The notes: generated by a model from the letters alone, not told the origin. DNA of 64,000 nucleotides from an uncultured Thalassotalea sp. (GCA_947502355.1 CANMZP010000023.1:1-64000); one strand, 5' to 3'. Shown: positions 24,433-35,978, numbered from the stretch's first letter. Translations and numbers: made by a program.

Positions 24433-26367
24433 ATGAGTATTTTTAAACATTACCAAAGCCGCTACAAAGAGTCGCAAGATGAAGAGTTAAGCTTGCAGCA
24501 GTTTTTAGATCTTTGTCGTAGTGATAAGACCATGTATGTAAACGCGGCAGAACGCCTTTTAACGGCCATTGGCGAGCCTGAAAAAATCGATACCTCGCAA
24601 GACCCAATATTAAGTCGGTTATTTTCAAACCGCATTATTAATCGCTATCCAGAATTTGCTGAATTTTATGGCATGGAAGAGGCTATTGAACAGATAGTTG
24701 CTTACTTGCGTCATGCCTCGCAAGGTTTAGAAGAAAAGAAACAAATTCTATATTTACTTGGCCCCGTTGGTGGCGGTAAGTCTTCGCTGGCTGAAAAACT
24801 TAAATCGCTCATGCAGCAGCAACCCATTTATGTGTTATGTGCCAATGGCGAGCGCAGCCCGGTAAATGATCATCCGTTTTGTTTATTTGACTCAAACAGT
24901 GACGGTAAAATATTAAGCGAAGAATACCAGATCCCAGAACGTTATTTATCGACGTTGATGTCGCCTTGGGTGGCTAAACGACTCACCGAATTTAGCGGTG
25001 ATATTTCCAAATTTACGGTAAGAAAAGTATACCCATCCATTATCGGTCAGGTTGCCATTGCTAAAACCGAACCGGGGGATGATAACAATCAAGATATTTC
25101 GTCCTTAGTCGGTAAAGTCGACATTCGTCAGTTGGAGCATTTTGCGCAAAACGACCCTGACGCTTATGGTTACTCCGGCGCCTTATGTCGGGCCAATCAG
25201 GGCTTAATGGAATTTGTCGAAATGTTTAAAGCCCCCATCAAGGTGTTGCACCCATTATTGACCGCCACACAAGAGGGCAATTACAACCCTACGGAAGGAT
25301 TGTCAGCATTACCATTTGACGGCATCATTCTTGCCCATTCAAATGAATCGGAGTGGATGTCGTTTAAAAATAATGCCAATAACGAGGCATTTCTCGATAG
25401 GGTCTACATTGTTAAAGTACCGTATTGTTTGCGAGTGTCTGAAGAAATTAAAATATATGAAAAACTGCTTAAAAACAGTGAGCTATCCACTTCGCAATGC
25501 GCGCCAAATACTTTAGGTATCCTCGCGCAGTTTGCGATTTTATCGCGCTTGATTGCCCCTGAAAACTCCAGCATTTATTCGAAAATGCGGGTCTATAATG
25601 GTGAGTCACTTAAAGATACCGATCCAAAAGCCAAGTCGTATCAAGAATATCGGGACTTTTCCGGTATTGATGAAGGCATGAAAGGCTTATCCACCCGTTT
25701 TGCCTTTAAGATTTTATCTCGGGTATTTAACTTTGACCAAGGCGAAATTGCCGCCAACCCGGTGCATTTGTTTTTTGTACTGGAGCAGCAAATTGAACGC
25801 GAACAACTTCCCAAAGAAACGGCCGATAAATACCTTGAATTTATTAAAGGCTACTTGATCCCACAATACATTGAATTTATAGGTAAAGAAATTCAAACCG
25901 CCTACCTTGAGTCGTACTCTGAATATGGACAAAACATATTTGATCGCTACGTGGTGTATGCTGATTTTTGGATACAGGATCAAGAATATCGAGATGCGGA
26001 TACCGGGCAATTGTTTGATAGAAGTGCCCTTAATAACGAATTGGAAAAAATAGAGAAACCGGCTGGAATTTCAAACCCTAAAGATTTTCGCAATGAAATC
26101 GTTAACTTTGTGCTGCGTGCCAAAGCCAATAACAATGGTAAAAACCCATTATGGACCAGCTATGAGAAACTGCGAACAGTCATTGAACAAAAAATGTTTT
26201 CAAATACCGAAGATTTATTGCCGGTAATCTCATTTAACGCGAAAACCTCATCGGATGATCAAAAGAAACACGATGAATTTGTTGAGCGCATGGTAAGCAA
26301 AGGCTATACCGAAAAACAAGTCCGTCTATTGTCTGAGTGGTATTTGCGAGTCAGAAAGTCGTCTTAA
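24433..26367 (+). CDS. prkA: PrkA-family serine protein kinase
   Basis: This 644-residue protein (E. coli YeaG 644) has an N-terminal AAA-type ATPase domain with Walker [15 protein letters not shown] (about 110-123), and a C-terminal PrkA kinase-like domain (about 390-640). [21 protein letters not shown] is a strongly conserved PrkA signature. YeaG acts with YeaH in nutrient-limitation and stationary-phase responses in enterobacteria. It starts from ATG after AGGGGGCAG and heads the operon prkA-yeaH-spoVR, a conserved trio. Confidence 0.95.
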   Translation: MSIFKHYQSRYKESQDEELSLQQFLDLCRSDKTMYVNAAERLLTAIGEPEKIDTSQDPILSRLFSNRIINRYPEFAEFYGMEEAIEQIVAYLRHASQGLEEKKQILYLLGPVGGGKSSLAEKLKSLMQQQPIYVLCANGERSPVNDHPFCLFDSNSDGKILSEEYQIPERYLSTLMSPWVAKRLTEFSGDISKFTVRKVYPSIIGQVAIAKTEPGDDNNQDISSLVGKVDIRQLEHFAQNDPDAYGYSGALCRANQGLMEFVEMFKAPIKVLHPLLTATQEGNYNPTEGLSALPFDGIILAHSNESEWMSFKNNANNEAFLDRVYIVKVPYCLRVSEEIKIYEKLLKNSELSTSQCAPNTLGILAQFAILSRLIAPENSSIYSKMRVYNGESLKDTDPKAKSYQEYRDFSGIDEGMKGLSTRFAFKILSRVFNFDQGEIAANPVHLFFVLEQQIEREQLPKETADKYLEFIKGYLIPQYIEFIGKEIQTAYLESYSEYGQNIFDRYVVYADFWIQDQEYRDADTGQLFDRSALNNELEKIEKPAGISNPKDFRNEIVNFVLRAKANNNGKNPLWTSYEKLRTVIEQKMFSNTEDLLPVISFNAKTSSDDQKKHDEFVERMVSKGYTEKQVRLLSEWYLRVRKSS

Positions 26368-26392
26368 ATTAAGCATTAGTGGGAGGACGATT

Positions 26393-27691
26393 ATGGCTTC
26401 ATTTATTGATCGCAGGCTAAACAGTAAAAACAAATCGATGGTGAATCGCCAACGATTTGTGCGCCGCTATAAAAATCAAATCAAGGACTCTCTGGCCAGT
26501 AATATTGGTCAGCGTAGTATTACCGATCACGTCTCCAATGAAAGTGTGAGCATTCCAACCAAAGACACCAAGGAGCCAAGCTTTTCATTGGGCGATGGTG
26601 GTGTGAAAGATCGAGTGTTGCCGGGGAATGATCAATTTAATCCCGGAGATAAGATCCCGCGCCCTCCTCAAGGAGGTGGACAAGGCTCTGGTTCGGGGGG
26701 CGGCAGCAGTGACTCTGGGCAGGGAGAAGATGACTTTCTCTTTTCAATTTCTGCCGATGAATATCTGAGCCTGCTTTTTGATGACTTGGAATTGCCAAAC
26801 CTAAAAGCTAATCAATACGAAAAGCTGCTGGAATACAAAACCGTACGAAGTGGGTTTAGTAAAGAAGGCGTGCCGGCCAATATTGATATTGTCCGCTCTA
26901 TGAAAGATGCCATGGCAAGGCGAATGGCCATGACCAGCAGCAAACGCGCCGAGCTTAAGGCTTGCCAACAGCAACTTGATGAGTGGGTAGCGCAAGGCAT
27001 GCTTGACGATAATCCGCAAATTGTCGCTTTAAAAGCGCAAATTGACGATCTTAAAGAGCGTATCAGTCGGGCCCCGTTTATTGACACCTTTGATTTGCAA
27101 TATCGAAATTACGCCAAACAAGCCAAGCCTTCGTCGAAAGCGGTCATGTTTTGTTTGATGGATGTTTCAGGCTCCATGTTGCAGCCAACCAAAGAAATGG
27201 CTAAACGTTTCTATATTTTGATGTACCTGTTTCTCAGTCGTCATTATCAGGAAATTGATGTGGTGTATATTATTCATCACACCCAAGCGAAAGAAGTTGA
27301 TGAGCATGAATTTTTCTACTCAAAAGAAACCGGCGGTACCATTGTATCGAGCGCTTTAAAGTTGATGCTAGACATAGTGGAGCAGCGTTATCAAAGCGAT
27401 CAATGGAATATTTATGCAGTGCAAGCCTCTGATGGTGATAACTGGCAAGAGGATATAGAACGTTGCAACAAGGTTTTAAGTGAAAGACTCTTACCTATCG
27501 TCCGCTATTTTAGTTACATTGAAATCAATAGCGACATCCCCAAAGCGTTATGGCACAGCTACACCGCTTTGCAAAATAAACACAATAACTTTGCCATGCA
27601 ACAGATAAAAAGCGTTGATGATATCTATCCGGTATTTCGCAAACTGTTTAAGAAGCAAGAAGGGGTTATGGCTAGGAGGGCGTTGTTATGA
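26393..27691 (+). CDS. yeaH: YeaH/YhbH-family (DUF444) protein
   Basis: This 432-residue DUF444 protein has a basic N-terminus ([19 protein letters not shown]), a Gly/Ser-rich linker (about 92-112), and a von Willebrand A-like region with a MIDAS-type motif DVSGSM (about 257-262: [11 protein letters not shown]). GTIVSSAL and [11 protein letters not shown] are further conserved points. It is the partner of PrkA/YeaG in enterobacteria and of YhbH in sporulating Bacillus. It lies 25 bp after prkA and overlaps spoVR by 4 bp, indicating coupled translation. Confidence 0.95.
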   Translation: MASFIDRRLNSKNKSMVNRQRFVRRYKNQIKDSLASNIGQRSITDHVSNESVSIPTKDTKEPSFSLGDGGVKDRVLPGNDQFNPGDKIPRPPQGGGQGSGSGGGSSDSGQGEDDFLFSISADEYLSLLFDDLELPNLKANQYEKLLEYKTVRSGFSKEGVPANIDIVRSMKDAMARRMAMTSSKRAELKACQQQLDEWVAQGMLDDNPQIVALKAQIDDLKERISRAPFIDTFDLQYRNYAKQAKPSSKAVMFCLMDVSGSMLQPTKEMAKRFYILMYLFLSRHYQEIDVVYIIHHTQAKEVDEHEFFYSKETGGTIVSSALKLMLDIVEQRYQSDQWNIYAVQASDGDNWQEDIERCNKVLSERLLPIVRYFSYIEINSDIPKALWHSYTALQNKHNNFAMQQIKSVDDIYPVFRKLFKKQEGVMARRALL

Positions 27692-29235
27692 TTGCGAAAG
27701 AAAATAGCCATCCTTTACCAGATGATGCCGATTGGAACTTTGCCGATTTAGAGCGCTATGAACAAGAAATTGCCCGTGTTGCCAAAGAATATGGGTTAGA
27801 TACCTACCCAAATCAAATTGAGATGATTTCATCTGAGCAAATGATGGACGCGTATGCCAGCTTCGGTATGCCGATCAGCTATCATCATTGGTCGTATGGC
27901 AAAAAATTTATTCAAACTCAGCAAAACTACCGCCGCGGGCAAATGGGCTTGGCTTACGAAATTGTTATTAACTCCAACCCTTGTATTGCGTATTTGATGG
28001 AAGAAAACACCATGACCATGCAAGCGCTAGTGATGGCGCATGCTTGTTATGGACATAACTCGTTTTTTAAAGGTAATTACCTCTTTAAAACCTGGACCGA
28101 TGCCGACTCGATCATCGATTATTTATTATTTGCGCAAAAATACATTCGAAAGTGCGAGGAAAAATATGGAATAAGTGAGGTTGAAAGCACGTTGGATGCC
28201 TGTCATGCCTTACTTAACCATGGTGTTGATCGCTATAAACGACCGCAAAAACTGTCTTTACAGGAAGAAGAAGAGCGTTTGGCTGAGCGAGAAAAATACC
28301 TACAAGCGAATGTAGATGCCTTATGGCAGCGATTTGAAAAGGTAAAATACAGCAATAAAAACTCGTCAACAGAGCAAGAAGACAATCAGTTGCTGAATCA
28401 TCAAGAGCCACAAGAAAATCTACTGTATTTTTTTGAAAAAAACGCACCTTTACTCGAGCCATGGCAGAGAGAAATTGTGCGCATTGTTCGCAAGATTGGT
28501 CAGTACTTTTATCCTCAGCGACAGACTCAAGTGATGAATGAAGGATGGGCCTGTTTTTGGCATTACACGTTACTGAATACCCTTTATGATCAAGGGTTAC
28601 TAACCGACAAGTTTATGTTGGAATTTTTACATCATCACAGCAATGTTATTATTCAACCACCCTATAATAGCCCTTATTATTCGGGGATTAACCCCTATGC
28701 GTTGGGCTTTAACATGTTTTGTGATATTCGCCGCATTTGTGAATCCCCAACCGAAGAAGACAAACAATGGTTCCCTGAAATCGCGGGGAGTAACTGGCAA
28801 GAAACCTTAACGTTTGCGATGCAAAATTTTAAAGATGAAAGCTTTATTAGCCAGTATTTGTCACCGCATTTAATGCGCGAGTTTAAATTATTTCAAATAC
28901 AAGATGATAAGAGCAAAGATCATTATCAGGTACAAGCCATCCATAATGAGCAAGGCTATAAACAAATACGGGCTAAGCTCGCTAAGCAATACGATCTTGG
29001 TTATGTTGAACCCAATATTCAAATCACCAAAGCTGATATTAAAGGTGATCGCAGTTTAACCTTGGAGTACTTTTCACAAAATAATGTTCCGTTAAATAAT
29101 GAAACCAAAGAGGTGTTAAAGCACATCCATTATTTATGGCAGTTTAAGGTTAAGTTGGTGGAACAATGCAAACCAGGAAATTACAAAGTTATCGCCGAAT
29201 GCCCGGAGCAAAAATCCGACTCATCGAATGGATAA
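27688..29235 (+). CDS. spoVR: SpoVR-family protein (YcgB-like)
   Basis: This 515-residue SpoVR family protein (E. coli YcgB 510) shows [27 protein letters not shown] (split by family motifs), the [23 protein letters not shown] region, and [20 protein letters not shown]. Conserved His/Glu residues in these motifs suggest a metal site. SpoVR is required for spore cortex formation in Bacillus, but in Gram-negatives it travels with prkA and yeaH and its role is not defined. The ATG overlaps the yeaH stop (ATGA). Confidence 0.95.
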   Translation: MIAKENSHPLPDDADWNFADLERYEQEIARVAKEYGLDTYPNQIEMISSEQMMDAYASFGMPISYHHWSYGKKFIQTQQNYRRGQMGLAYEIVINSNPCIAYLMEENTMTMQALVMAHACYGHNSFFKGNYLFKTWTDADSIIDYLLFAQKYIRKCEEKYGISEVESTLDACHALLNHGVDRYKRPQKLSLQEEEERLAEREKYLQANVDALWQRFEKVKYSNKNSSTEQEDNQLLNHQEPQENLLYFFEKNAPLLEPWQREIVRIVRKIGQYFYPQRQTQVMNEGWACFWHYTLLNTLYDQGLLTDKFMLEFLHHHSNVIIQPPYNSPYYSGINPYALGFNMFCDIRRICESPTEEDKQWFPEIAGSNWQETLTFAMQNFKDESFISQYLSPHLMREFKLFQIQDDKSKDHYQVQAIHNEQGYKQIRAKLAKQYDLGYVEPNIQITKADIKGDRSLTLEYFSQNNVPLNNETKEVLKHIHYLWQFKVKLVEQCKPGNYKVIAECPEQKSDSSNG

Positions 29236-29326
29236 CAAACCACAAATCAACACCAAAATCCTAATGAAGCGACAGCAAAATATTGCTATGATAGCTCAAT
29301 CTTTTCGATTCTGGATGTAACACTCA

Positions 29327-30745
29327 ATGGCGCAACAACCCGCAAAAAAACAGTTTAAAGACAAACCTTTTAAGGACAAACAAGTTGACCAACTAAAAAT
29401 GGCTCCTCATTCCTTAGAAGCTGAGCAGTCGGTACTGGGTGGTTTATTGCTGGATAATGAAGCCTGGGATAACGTTGCCGAGCGTGTTGTCTCATCCGAT
29501 TTTTATTCCCGTTCACACCGTCTTATCTTTGAATGCATTGGCGAGTTAATTGAAAAAGGTGGTCCGGTCGATTTAATTACCCTATCTGAAGCATTAGAAA
29601 ACCAACAGACCATAGACGATGTTGGTGGTTTTGTTTACCTTGCCGAAATGATGCGTAATACACCAAGTGCCGCGAACATTTTGGCTTATGCCGATATTGT
29701 CCGTGAACGTGCGGTTACCCGTGAATTAATTAAAGTGGCCAACGAAATTGCTGACGCAAGTTACGATCCTCAAGGACGCGCCAGCAGTGAATTACTCGAC
29801 TTTGCCGAATCGAAAGTATTCCAAATTGCTGAGCAACGAGCCAATAAATCAGAAGGTCCGGAAAACATTCACTCGGTGATGGAAAAAACCGTTGATAAAA
29901 TCGAAAAACTTTATGGTCAGCCACATGATGGTGTCACTGGTGTATCTACAGGCTTTAATGATCTGGACAAAATGACCGCGGGTTTGCAAGGCTCCGATTT
30001 GATTATCGTTGCGGCTCGTCCTTCAATGGGTAAAACCACGTTTGCGATGAACCTCGCTGAAAATGCAGCGATGATGCAGGATAAACCAGCATTAATCTTT
30101 TCTCTAGAGATGCCGTCAGAACAAATCATGATGCGTATGCTAGCCTCCCTTGGCCGTATTGACCAAACCAAGATTCGTACCGGTCAGTTAGGCGATGAGG
30201 ATTGGGCAAGGTTATCTTCTACCATGGGGCTGCTTATGGAAAAAGGTAAAATGTTCGTTGATGATGCCGCTGGTCTTACCCCGACAGAAGTACGCTCTCG
30301 TGCGCGTCGTATTCACCGTGATAACGGTGGCTTATCGATGATCATGATTGATTACCTACAATTAATGCGAGTGCCTGCGTTTAGTGATAACCGTACCTTG
30401 GAAATCGCCGAAATTTCACGTTCATTAAAAGCCCTAGCCAAAGAATTGCAAATTCCGGTGGTGGCACTGTCACAGCTAAACCGTAGTTTGGAGCAGCGTG
30501 CCGATAAACGCCCGGTAAACTCAGATTTGCGTGAATCAGGCTCGATTGAGCAAGATGCCGATTTGATCATGTTTATCTATCGTGATGAAGTTTATAATGA
30601 AGACAGTCCCGATAAAGGCACTGCGGAAATCATTATTGGTAAACAACGTAACGGACCCATTGGCCGTGTGCGTTTAACCTTCCAGGGTCAATATTCACGA
30701 TTTGACAACTTCGCCGGACCTGGCGGTATTATGGATGAAGATTAA
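29327..30745 (+). CDS. dnaB: Replicative DNA helicase DnaB
   Basis: This 472-residue hexameric 5'-3' helicase (E. coli DnaB 471) unwinds the fork. The N-terminal domain (about 25-130, PHSLEAEQSVLGGLLLDN) binds DnaG; the RecA-like C-terminal domain has Walker A ARPSMGKTTFAMNLAE (about 231-246) and Walker B MIMIDYLQLM. VVALSQLNRSLEQRADKRP and DLRESGSIEQDADLI are motifs H3/H4 of the family. No intein is present. alr follows 54 bp downstream, as in many gammaproteobacteria. Confidence 0.97.
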   Translation: MAQQPAKKQFKDKPFKDKQVDQLKMAPHSLEAEQSVLGGLLLDNEAWDNVAERVVSSDFYSRSHRLIFECIGELIEKGGPVDLITLSEALENQQTIDDVGGFVYLAEMMRNTPSAANILAYADIVRERAVTRELIKVANEIADASYDPQGRASSELLDFAESKVFQIAEQRANKSEGPENIHSVMEKTVDKIEKLYGQPHDGVTGVSTGFNDLDKMTAGLQGSDLIIVAARPSMGKTTFAMNLAENAAMMQDKPALIFSLEMPSEQIMMRMLASLGRIDQTKIRTGQLGDEDWARLSSTMGLLMEKGKMFVDDAAGLTPTEVRSRARRIHRDNGGLSMIMIDYLQLMRVPAFSDNRTLEIAEISRSLKALAKELQIPVVALSQLNRSLEQRADKRPVNSDLRESGSIEQDADLIMFIYRDEVYNEDSPDKGTAEIIIGKQRNGPIGRVRLTFQGQYSRFDNFAGPGGIMDED

Positions 30746-30799
30746 TCGGAAACCCCGGGGAGCTTCATTAACTAGTATTTCTTCTTTTGTGATTTTTAT

Positions 30800-31885
30800 A
30801 TGCAACGAACCGCCACTGCCGCGATTGATATTAATGCGTTAAAGCGTAATTACCAAATCATTAAGTCGTGTGCGCCAAACGCTAATATATTGACTGTTCT
30901 AAAAGCCAATGCTTATGGGCATGGCCTTATTCGAATTGCCAAAAGCTTGCCTTTTGCGGATGCTTTTGGGGTGGCTCGCATTGATGAAGCCTTGGAGTTG
31001 CGGGCGGGCGGTATTACCCAACCAATCGTTTTATTGGAAGGGTTTTTCGATGAACACGACCTGCAAATTATCGCGGTGAATAATTTTCAAACCATCGTTC
31101 ACTCAGAAGAGCAATTGCAAAGCATTGAACACGCGGCGCTTGAAAGCCCGATATCGGTTTGGTTAAAAGTCGATACCGGCATGCACCGTTTGGGAGTCCC
31201 TCCAGAGCAATTTAACGCGTTTTATCAACGATTACGTGATTGTAAAAACGTACAAGCTAACATGCGCTTAATGAGTCACTTTGGCTGTGCTGACGAATAT
31301 CAACACCCTAATACCAATGCACAGCTTACCTTGTTTAATCAATTAACCGCTGATAAAACCGAGCAAAAAAGTTTTGCTAATTCGGCGGCCATCTGCAGTT
31401 TACCTAATGCCCTTTTTGATTGGGTTAGGCCAGGTTTAATGCTTTATGGAATTTCCCCTTTTGAAGAAGCTGCAGAGCCAGAGGCTGTGAAACGCCTTGA
31501 CCCGGTAATGACCTTATATTCCAGTATTATTGCCATTCGAGCTCTTCGCGCGGGCGAAAGTGTGGGCTACGGTGCAGCATGGCAAAGTAAAAAAGATACC
31601 AAAATTGCGGTCGTTGCCATTGGTTATGGCGATGGTTACCCAAGGCACGCGCCTAATGGCACACCCGTACTGATAAATGGCCGAATTGTGCCATTGATAG
31701 GTCGTGTTTCTATGGATATGATCACCGTGGACTTAGGCATCGATGCCAATGACAAAGTCGGAGATTATGTTGAGCTATGGGGTAAAAAGTTATCTGTTGC
31801 CACCATTGCACAGGCCGCGCAAACCATCCCTTATGAATTACTGTGTAATATTAGCCGTAGGGTAAAAATAGACGTAAGCGCCTAG
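30800..31885 (+). CDS. alr: Alanine racemase, biosynthetic
   Basis: This 361-residue fold-type III PLP enzyme makes D-alanine for peptidoglycan. The PLP lysine lies in VLKANAYGHGL (Lys about 34); the catalytic tyrosine lies in SVGYGAAW (about 254). The C-terminal IGRVSMDMITVDLG is the second active-site signature. Length is normal for Alr (359 in E. coli). It follows dnaB, a conserved arrangement, and may be read from the same transcript; no terminator was seen between them. Confidence 0.96.
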   Translation: MQRTATAAIDINALKRNYQIIKSCAPNANILTVLKANAYGHGLIRIAKSLPFADAFGVARIDEALELRAGGITQPIVLLEGFFDEHDLQIIAVNNFQTIVHSEEQLQSIEHAALESPISVWLKVDTGMHRLGVPPEQFNAFYQRLRDCKNVQANMRLMSHFGCADEYQHPNTNAQLTLFNQLTADKTEQKSFANSAAICSLPNALFDWVRPGLMLYGISPFEEAAEPEAVKRLDPVMTLYSSIIAIRALRAGESVGYGAAWQSKKDTKIAVVAIGYGDGYPRHAPNGTPVLINGRIVPLIGRVSMDMITVDLGIDANDKVGDYVELWGKKLSVATIAQAAQTIPYELLCNISRRVKIDVSA

Positions 31886-32041
31886 GCCGTCTATAGTTAA
31901 TCCGATCAATGTTTAGTTGAAAAACTGATCTATCTACGACATATCATCGTAGGTAAGTTAATGTGCGCAGTAAACACTCTTTCTTGAACAATAATAATCT
32001 AACAGAGTAAATTTTAAATACACTTTTTATAGGGTTATGCT

Positions 32042-32254
32042 ATGGCTGAAGATATTAACGAGGTAACTGTGTTGTATTACGATCAGGAGGACATGACGTC
32101 CATTTGTAAGGATGTGATCACCGATTTCCAAATTTCACACGAATCACGGGTTATTTTTCCGAAAGATTTTCGAGACAATAAAATTATCGTCGCGGTACTT
32201 GATGGTAATTGCAGCCTGCGAAATTCATTAGGCGATAGAAGTATTTATTATTAA
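32042..32254 (+). CDS. TIGR02922/DUF2375-like small protein
   Basis: This 70-residue acidic soluble protein contains VTVLYYDQEDMTS, a central VIFPKDFRDNKIIVAVLDG and a C-terminal NSLGDRSIYY. It has no signal peptide or membrane segment. It resembles the short TIGR02922 (DUF2375) proteins described mainly from Colwellia and Shewanella; the match is from memory. A weak ribosome-binding site (AGGGTT) precedes the ATG. It stands alone between alr and the oppositely oriented zur. Function unknown. Confidence 0.7.
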   Translation: MAEDINEVTVLYYDQEDMTSICKDVITDFQISHESRVIFPKDFRDNKIIVAVLDGNCSLRNSLGDRSIYY

Positions 32255-32269
32255 CGTGTTATCACGAGT

Positions 32270-32707
32270 TTATTTCTGACATTGCTGACAAACACCATGG
32301 GCTTCGACAATTTGCTGAGTGATTGAAAAGCCACTGGCGTCGGCCATTGCGCGAATGACTAAATCGAGATTATTAGACTGGATTTCTTCTACGTCACCAC
32401 ACTCATCGCATATCAACAACTGCACTGGGTGGTTGCAGTCACTAAAATGATCGCAAAGCAAAAACGCATTAATCGATTCTATTTTGTGGACAAAACTTTG
32501 CTTAGCCAAGAAATCAAGTGCTCGATATACGGTGGCTGGTTTGGCACTGGGATCAACTTTTTTCAATTTATCGAGTAAATCATACGCGCCAATAGCGCCT
32601 TCATTTTCAGCCATTAATAAAAAGACTTGTTCGCGGGCTGGAGTCAGTCGGGCCCCTCTTTTTTGACAGGCAAGTTTTGCCTTCTCGAGTAATTTTGCTG
32701 TGTCCAT
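32270..32707 (-). CDS. zur: Fur-family zinc uptake regulator Zur
   Basis: This 145-residue Fur-superfamily repressor has a winged-helix DNA-binding half (about 1-80: RLTPAREQVFLLMAE, PSAKPATVYRALDFLAKQSFVHKIES) and a metal-binding dimerisation half with CDHFSDCNHPVQLLICDECGD split by spacing. The Cys pairs CDEC and CQQC near the C-terminus are structural zinc ligands typical of Zur. It would repress zinc-uptake and zinc-sparing genes when zinc is sufficient. A possible target in this window is folE2, a zinc-independent GTP cyclohydrolase, but no clear Zur box was seen there. Confidence 0.88.
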   Translation of the reverse strand: MDTAKLLEKAKLACQKRGARLTPAREQVFLLMAENEGAIGAYDLLDKLKKVDPSAKPATVYRALDFLAKQSFVHKIESINAFLLCDHFSDCNHPVQLLICDECGDVEEIQSNNLDLVIRAMADASGFSITQQIVEAHGVCQQCQK

Positions 32708-33020
32708 ATATCTATTTAAATCAATCGTTTTAGACAGTGTAACATAGAGTGGTTAAGGTGCTATTTATTTTAATGTAAATTACATTTTTCAATAGCCTTT
32801 AAAATTTATTGAAATTTTCCGAGAAAACCCATTGATCGACACGAAGTGGCGTCGGTGGGGAGTTCACTGAATACGAATTCAATAGCAAGAATTTTCGCAA
32901 TGACTTGTTTGTTGTCAATAAATGTAAAAGCTTGCTAAATGATTGTTTAATCATTGAAAGTAATTCATCTATACTCAAAGGTACGCTGCATAATCATATT
33001 AAAATAAGTATTGATAGAAA
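32708..33020. other. Divergent promoter region between zur and the glycosidase gene
   Basis: This 313-bp AT-rich gap lies between divergent genes and must hold both promoters. No open frame, strong hairpin or recognisable operator was identified. Confidence 0.4.
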
Positions 33021-35978
33021 ATGAAAAACCATTATTTACAACCCTTGCAATGGATTTGTGTTATTACCTCGTTAGTCTTAATGAGCGGGTGCTCCGGAGA
33101 GTATCGACAAGTCGTGGATGATTTAGTGCAAAAAATTCGTAATAACCCGCAATATTATGTGCGTGGGGGCTTTAACAATTGGGGCGACAGTTCGCCCTTT
33201 AAACATGTAGAAGATGACCTATGGCAAGTTACCATTGAAGTGGGGTTAGGTACTCATGAATACAAAATTGCCACCAAAGATTGGCAAACCCAGTTAATGA
33301 TCAATGACCGCAATAAAGCCGTTGTTGATGCGGTGAGCGGTTCGCAAGAATTTTTACTCGGCATTAATCAAACCGAAGATGCCGATATATTATGGGTCGA
33401 AAAAGCAGGGATTTATCAATTTACTTTAAACCTTGAAGAGGAAGAACGGCCGCAAGTAACGGTAAAGCGCATGGGCGATTTAGTGTTAAGAACGTCGTTA
33501 AAGCACAACCCAAACACCACCAAAACACTGAACTTTTCAACCTTTGATAAACGCACTTACCAAGTCGATTTATCCTATTACACCATCGATAATGGCCTTC
33601 GAACCTACGTACACTCAAGTGAGCAACCGCTTAGAGATCCGGTACCGCAAATTTCACAGTACAGTGAAGATGAACGTTTCCCTTATTTAAGAAGCGGTAA
33701 TGTGACTTTTGATGGTTTGTTTGCATTGGCGATTGATGAAATGAAACTCGACAGTGTTTCTGAAATTAAAGACGGCGCATACAACAATGGCGAAGCCATA
33801 GACTGCTTTTGTTTTAAAACGGGTGAAAAGTGGGATTATGTCTGGACGCGTGATTTATCTTATGCGGCCAATTTATCGTTATCGATATTGGATCCACAGC
33901 GCGTAAAAAATTCACTGGATTTTAAGTTATCACCTTACCGTGACGGGATAAGCAAACCCTTACATGCTGCGGGTGATGAAACCGGTCTGCAAATCATTCA
34001 GGATACAGGGAGTGGTGGTAGTTGGCCAATCAGTACAGACAGGGTAACTTGGGCGTTAGGCGCTGAAACAACCTTAAACAACCTAGCCGGTGTTGAGCGT
34101 AAAGAATTTGCCATTAAAGCGCTTACGGCACTAAAGAATACTTTAGATATTGACCGTCAGGTCATTTTTGATGCCCACACAGGCTTATACAATGGCGAGC
34201 AGTCATTCTTGGATTGGCGTGAGCAAACTTATGCTGACTGGATTAAAGATGATTTATCGGCAATGGCAACCGCTAAGTCGGTGTCGACTAATGTTACCCA
34301 TTATCAAGCCATGCGCCTTGCCCAAACGCTTGCAACTGAGTTAGGTGAACCCTCACTTGCGAAGAAATACGGCAACTGGGCAAATGCCTTAAAGGTAAGC
34401 ATTAACCAACACCTTTGGTTAGAGGAGCAGGGGCTATACAGTAGCCTTACTGCCAGTCATTTTGATGATCAACCTATGGCGAAGTTTGACTGGTTAGGGC
34501 AATCGTTAGCAATTATTTCAGGGATTGCTTCAAGCGAGCAAACCGATAAAATTTTGGCTAGTTATCCTCATGGCCCAATGGGGGCACCTGTGATCTTTCC
34601 ACAACAATCTGGGGTTCGTGTTTATCACAACCGTGCTTTATGGCCATTTGTTACCGCTTATGGATTAAAAGCGGGCATAGAAGGTAATAACGTATCGGTG
34701 GTTAATGCAGCCTATGCGTCCCTTATTAGAGGTGCTGCGCTGAACATTTCTAATATGGAAAATCTTGAGTGGTTATCAGGGCAATCAATTTGGTTAGAAC
34801 GTGAAGACTCTAAACTGTCTGGCCCAGTCATTAACTCTAAATCGCAATTGTGGTCTGTTGGCGGTTACTTAGGCATGGTTATTGAAGGTGTGTTTGGTAT
34901 TCATGTCGATGCGAATCAAATTCAATTAAAGCCTTATTTAACCAGTCAGTTAAAGCAACGCTTTTTTAGCAATCAACAACAATTGCACTTAAAGAATCTG
35001 ACCATTCAAGGCAAGCCTATTAATGTGCAGCTAACCATGCCAAAAAGGGTTAAGAACCAAGGTGTTTATCGTGTTGAGCGAATTATGGTTAATGGTCAAA
35101 CCTTATTGGGAAGTGCCGTTGATATCGCCAAGCTTAACGACACCGAAAATCTTATTCGAATTGATCTCGGTAGGATTGTGCCGGGTAAAACCGCCATTAC
35201 CAAACTTAAAGCTCAAACTGGGCCGGTTGATGATAATATTTTTTCCCCTTTTGAAGCTACAATACAGCTTACTCCTCAAGGCAACAGCATTGGTTTGGAT
35301 ATTGTTGATGGCAAAAATACCACCCCTGTTACCTATAACATCTACCGTAATGGTCAGCTTGTTGCCGATAAACTGAAAACGAAATCGTGGGTAGATTCAA
35401 CGCCGGTAGGCCATCAAGCGTGTTACAGCGTGGATGTTACTTTTGTCTCTTCAGGTAATGTGTCACACCACAGTCCCGTCACATGTACGCAGTCAGGCAT
35501 AAACATCGCTGTAAATGATAAACGCGTTAAAACCAATAAGCCGTTAGTCACTATGGTTAATGAGCAGCCGATTCTTGAGGCGTGGGGCGCAGTTGAAGAT
35601 AACTTGCAAATCAACGGTATCGAAATCAAAGCAAAAGGCGATTATGCCTTCCAAGTTGAATACCGCAACTTATTTAATAAAACCAATACGGGTATTACGG
35701 CAGGGGTTAAATGGGTTGTCATTAAAGATGCTCAACAAAATGTGATTCATAGTCAGGTTATTCAGTTACCGCATACTAAATCAAGTAATGGGCCGGCATT
35801 GTCGACACCCGTGACGGCGAACCTTGAAGTTGGAAGCTATAGCATCGAAATGACCGATTTTATGAACATGAGTTACCTAACGAATAATCAAACCTATTCT
35901 CAGTCAGGTGGTGAATCGGGTGCCCTGAATAAGTTTGATATTTATGGTTTTAAGCTAATGCCAGTATTTAATAGGTAA
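33021..35978 (+). CDS. Lipoprotein six-hairpin glycosidase, probable alpha-glucan hydrolase
   Basis: This 985-residue surface or periplasmic lipoprotein has the lipobox LMSGC, Cys24. Residues about 45-110 form a small starch/glycogen-binding-like beta domain (YYVRGGFNNWGD, TIEVGLGTHEYKIA), similar to CBM48/AMPK or pullulanase N-terminal modules. The central part (about 240-690) looks like an (alpha/alpha)6 six-hairpin glycosidase: KWDYVWTRDLSYAANLS, GSWPISTDRVTWALGAE, SFLDWREQTYADW, and WSVGGYLGMVIEGVFG. GH15-like or debranching activity is likely, not proven. C-terminal beta domains (about 740-985) include an Fn3-like segment. It is monocistronic, closed by the hairpin at 36021-36061. Confidence 0.65.
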   Translation: MKNHYLQPLQWICVITSLVLMSGCSGEYRQVVDDLVQKIRNNPQYYVRGGFNNWGDSSPFKHVEDDLWQVTIEVGLGTHEYKIATKDWQTQLMINDRNKAVVDAVSGSQEFLLGINQTEDADILWVEKAGIYQFTLNLEEEERPQVTVKRMGDLVLRTSLKHNPNTTKTLNFSTFDKRTYQVDLSYYTIDNGLRTYVHSSEQPLRDPVPQISQYSEDERFPYLRSGNVTFDGLFALAIDEMKLDSVSEIKDGAYNNGEAIDCFCFKTGEKWDYVWTRDLSYAANLSLSILDPQRVKNSLDFKLSPYRDGISKPLHAAGDETGLQIIQDTGSGGSWPISTDRVTWALGAETTLNNLAGVERKEFAIKALTALKNTLDIDRQVIFDAHTGLYNGEQSFLDWREQTYADWIKDDLSAMATAKSVSTNVTHYQAMRLAQTLATELGEPSLAKKYGNWANALKVSINQHLWLEEQGLYSSLTASHFDDQPMAKFDWLGQSLAIISGIASSEQTDKILASYPHGPMGAPVIFPQQSGVRVYHNRALWPFVTAYGLKAGIEGNNVSVVNAAYASLIRGAALNISNMENLEWLSGQSIWLEREDSKLSGPVINSKSQLWSVGGYLGMVIEGVFGIHVDANQIQLKPYLTSQLKQRFFSNQQQLHLKNLTIQGKPINVQLTMPKRVKNQGVYRVERIMVNGQTLLGSAVDIAKLNDTENLIRIDLGRIVPGKTAITKLKAQTGPVDDNIFSPFEATIQLTPQGNSIGLDIVDGKNTTPVTYNIYRNGQLVADKLKTKSWVDSTPVGHQACYSVDVTFVSSGNVSHHSPVTCTQSGINIAVNDKRVKTNKPLVTMVNEQPILEAWGAVEDNLQINGIEIKAKGDYAFQVEYRNLFNKTNTGITAGVKWVVIKDAQQNVIHSQVIQLPHTKSSNGPALSTPVTANLEVGSYSIEMTDFMNMSYLTNNQTYSQSGGESGALNKFDIYGFKLMPVFNR

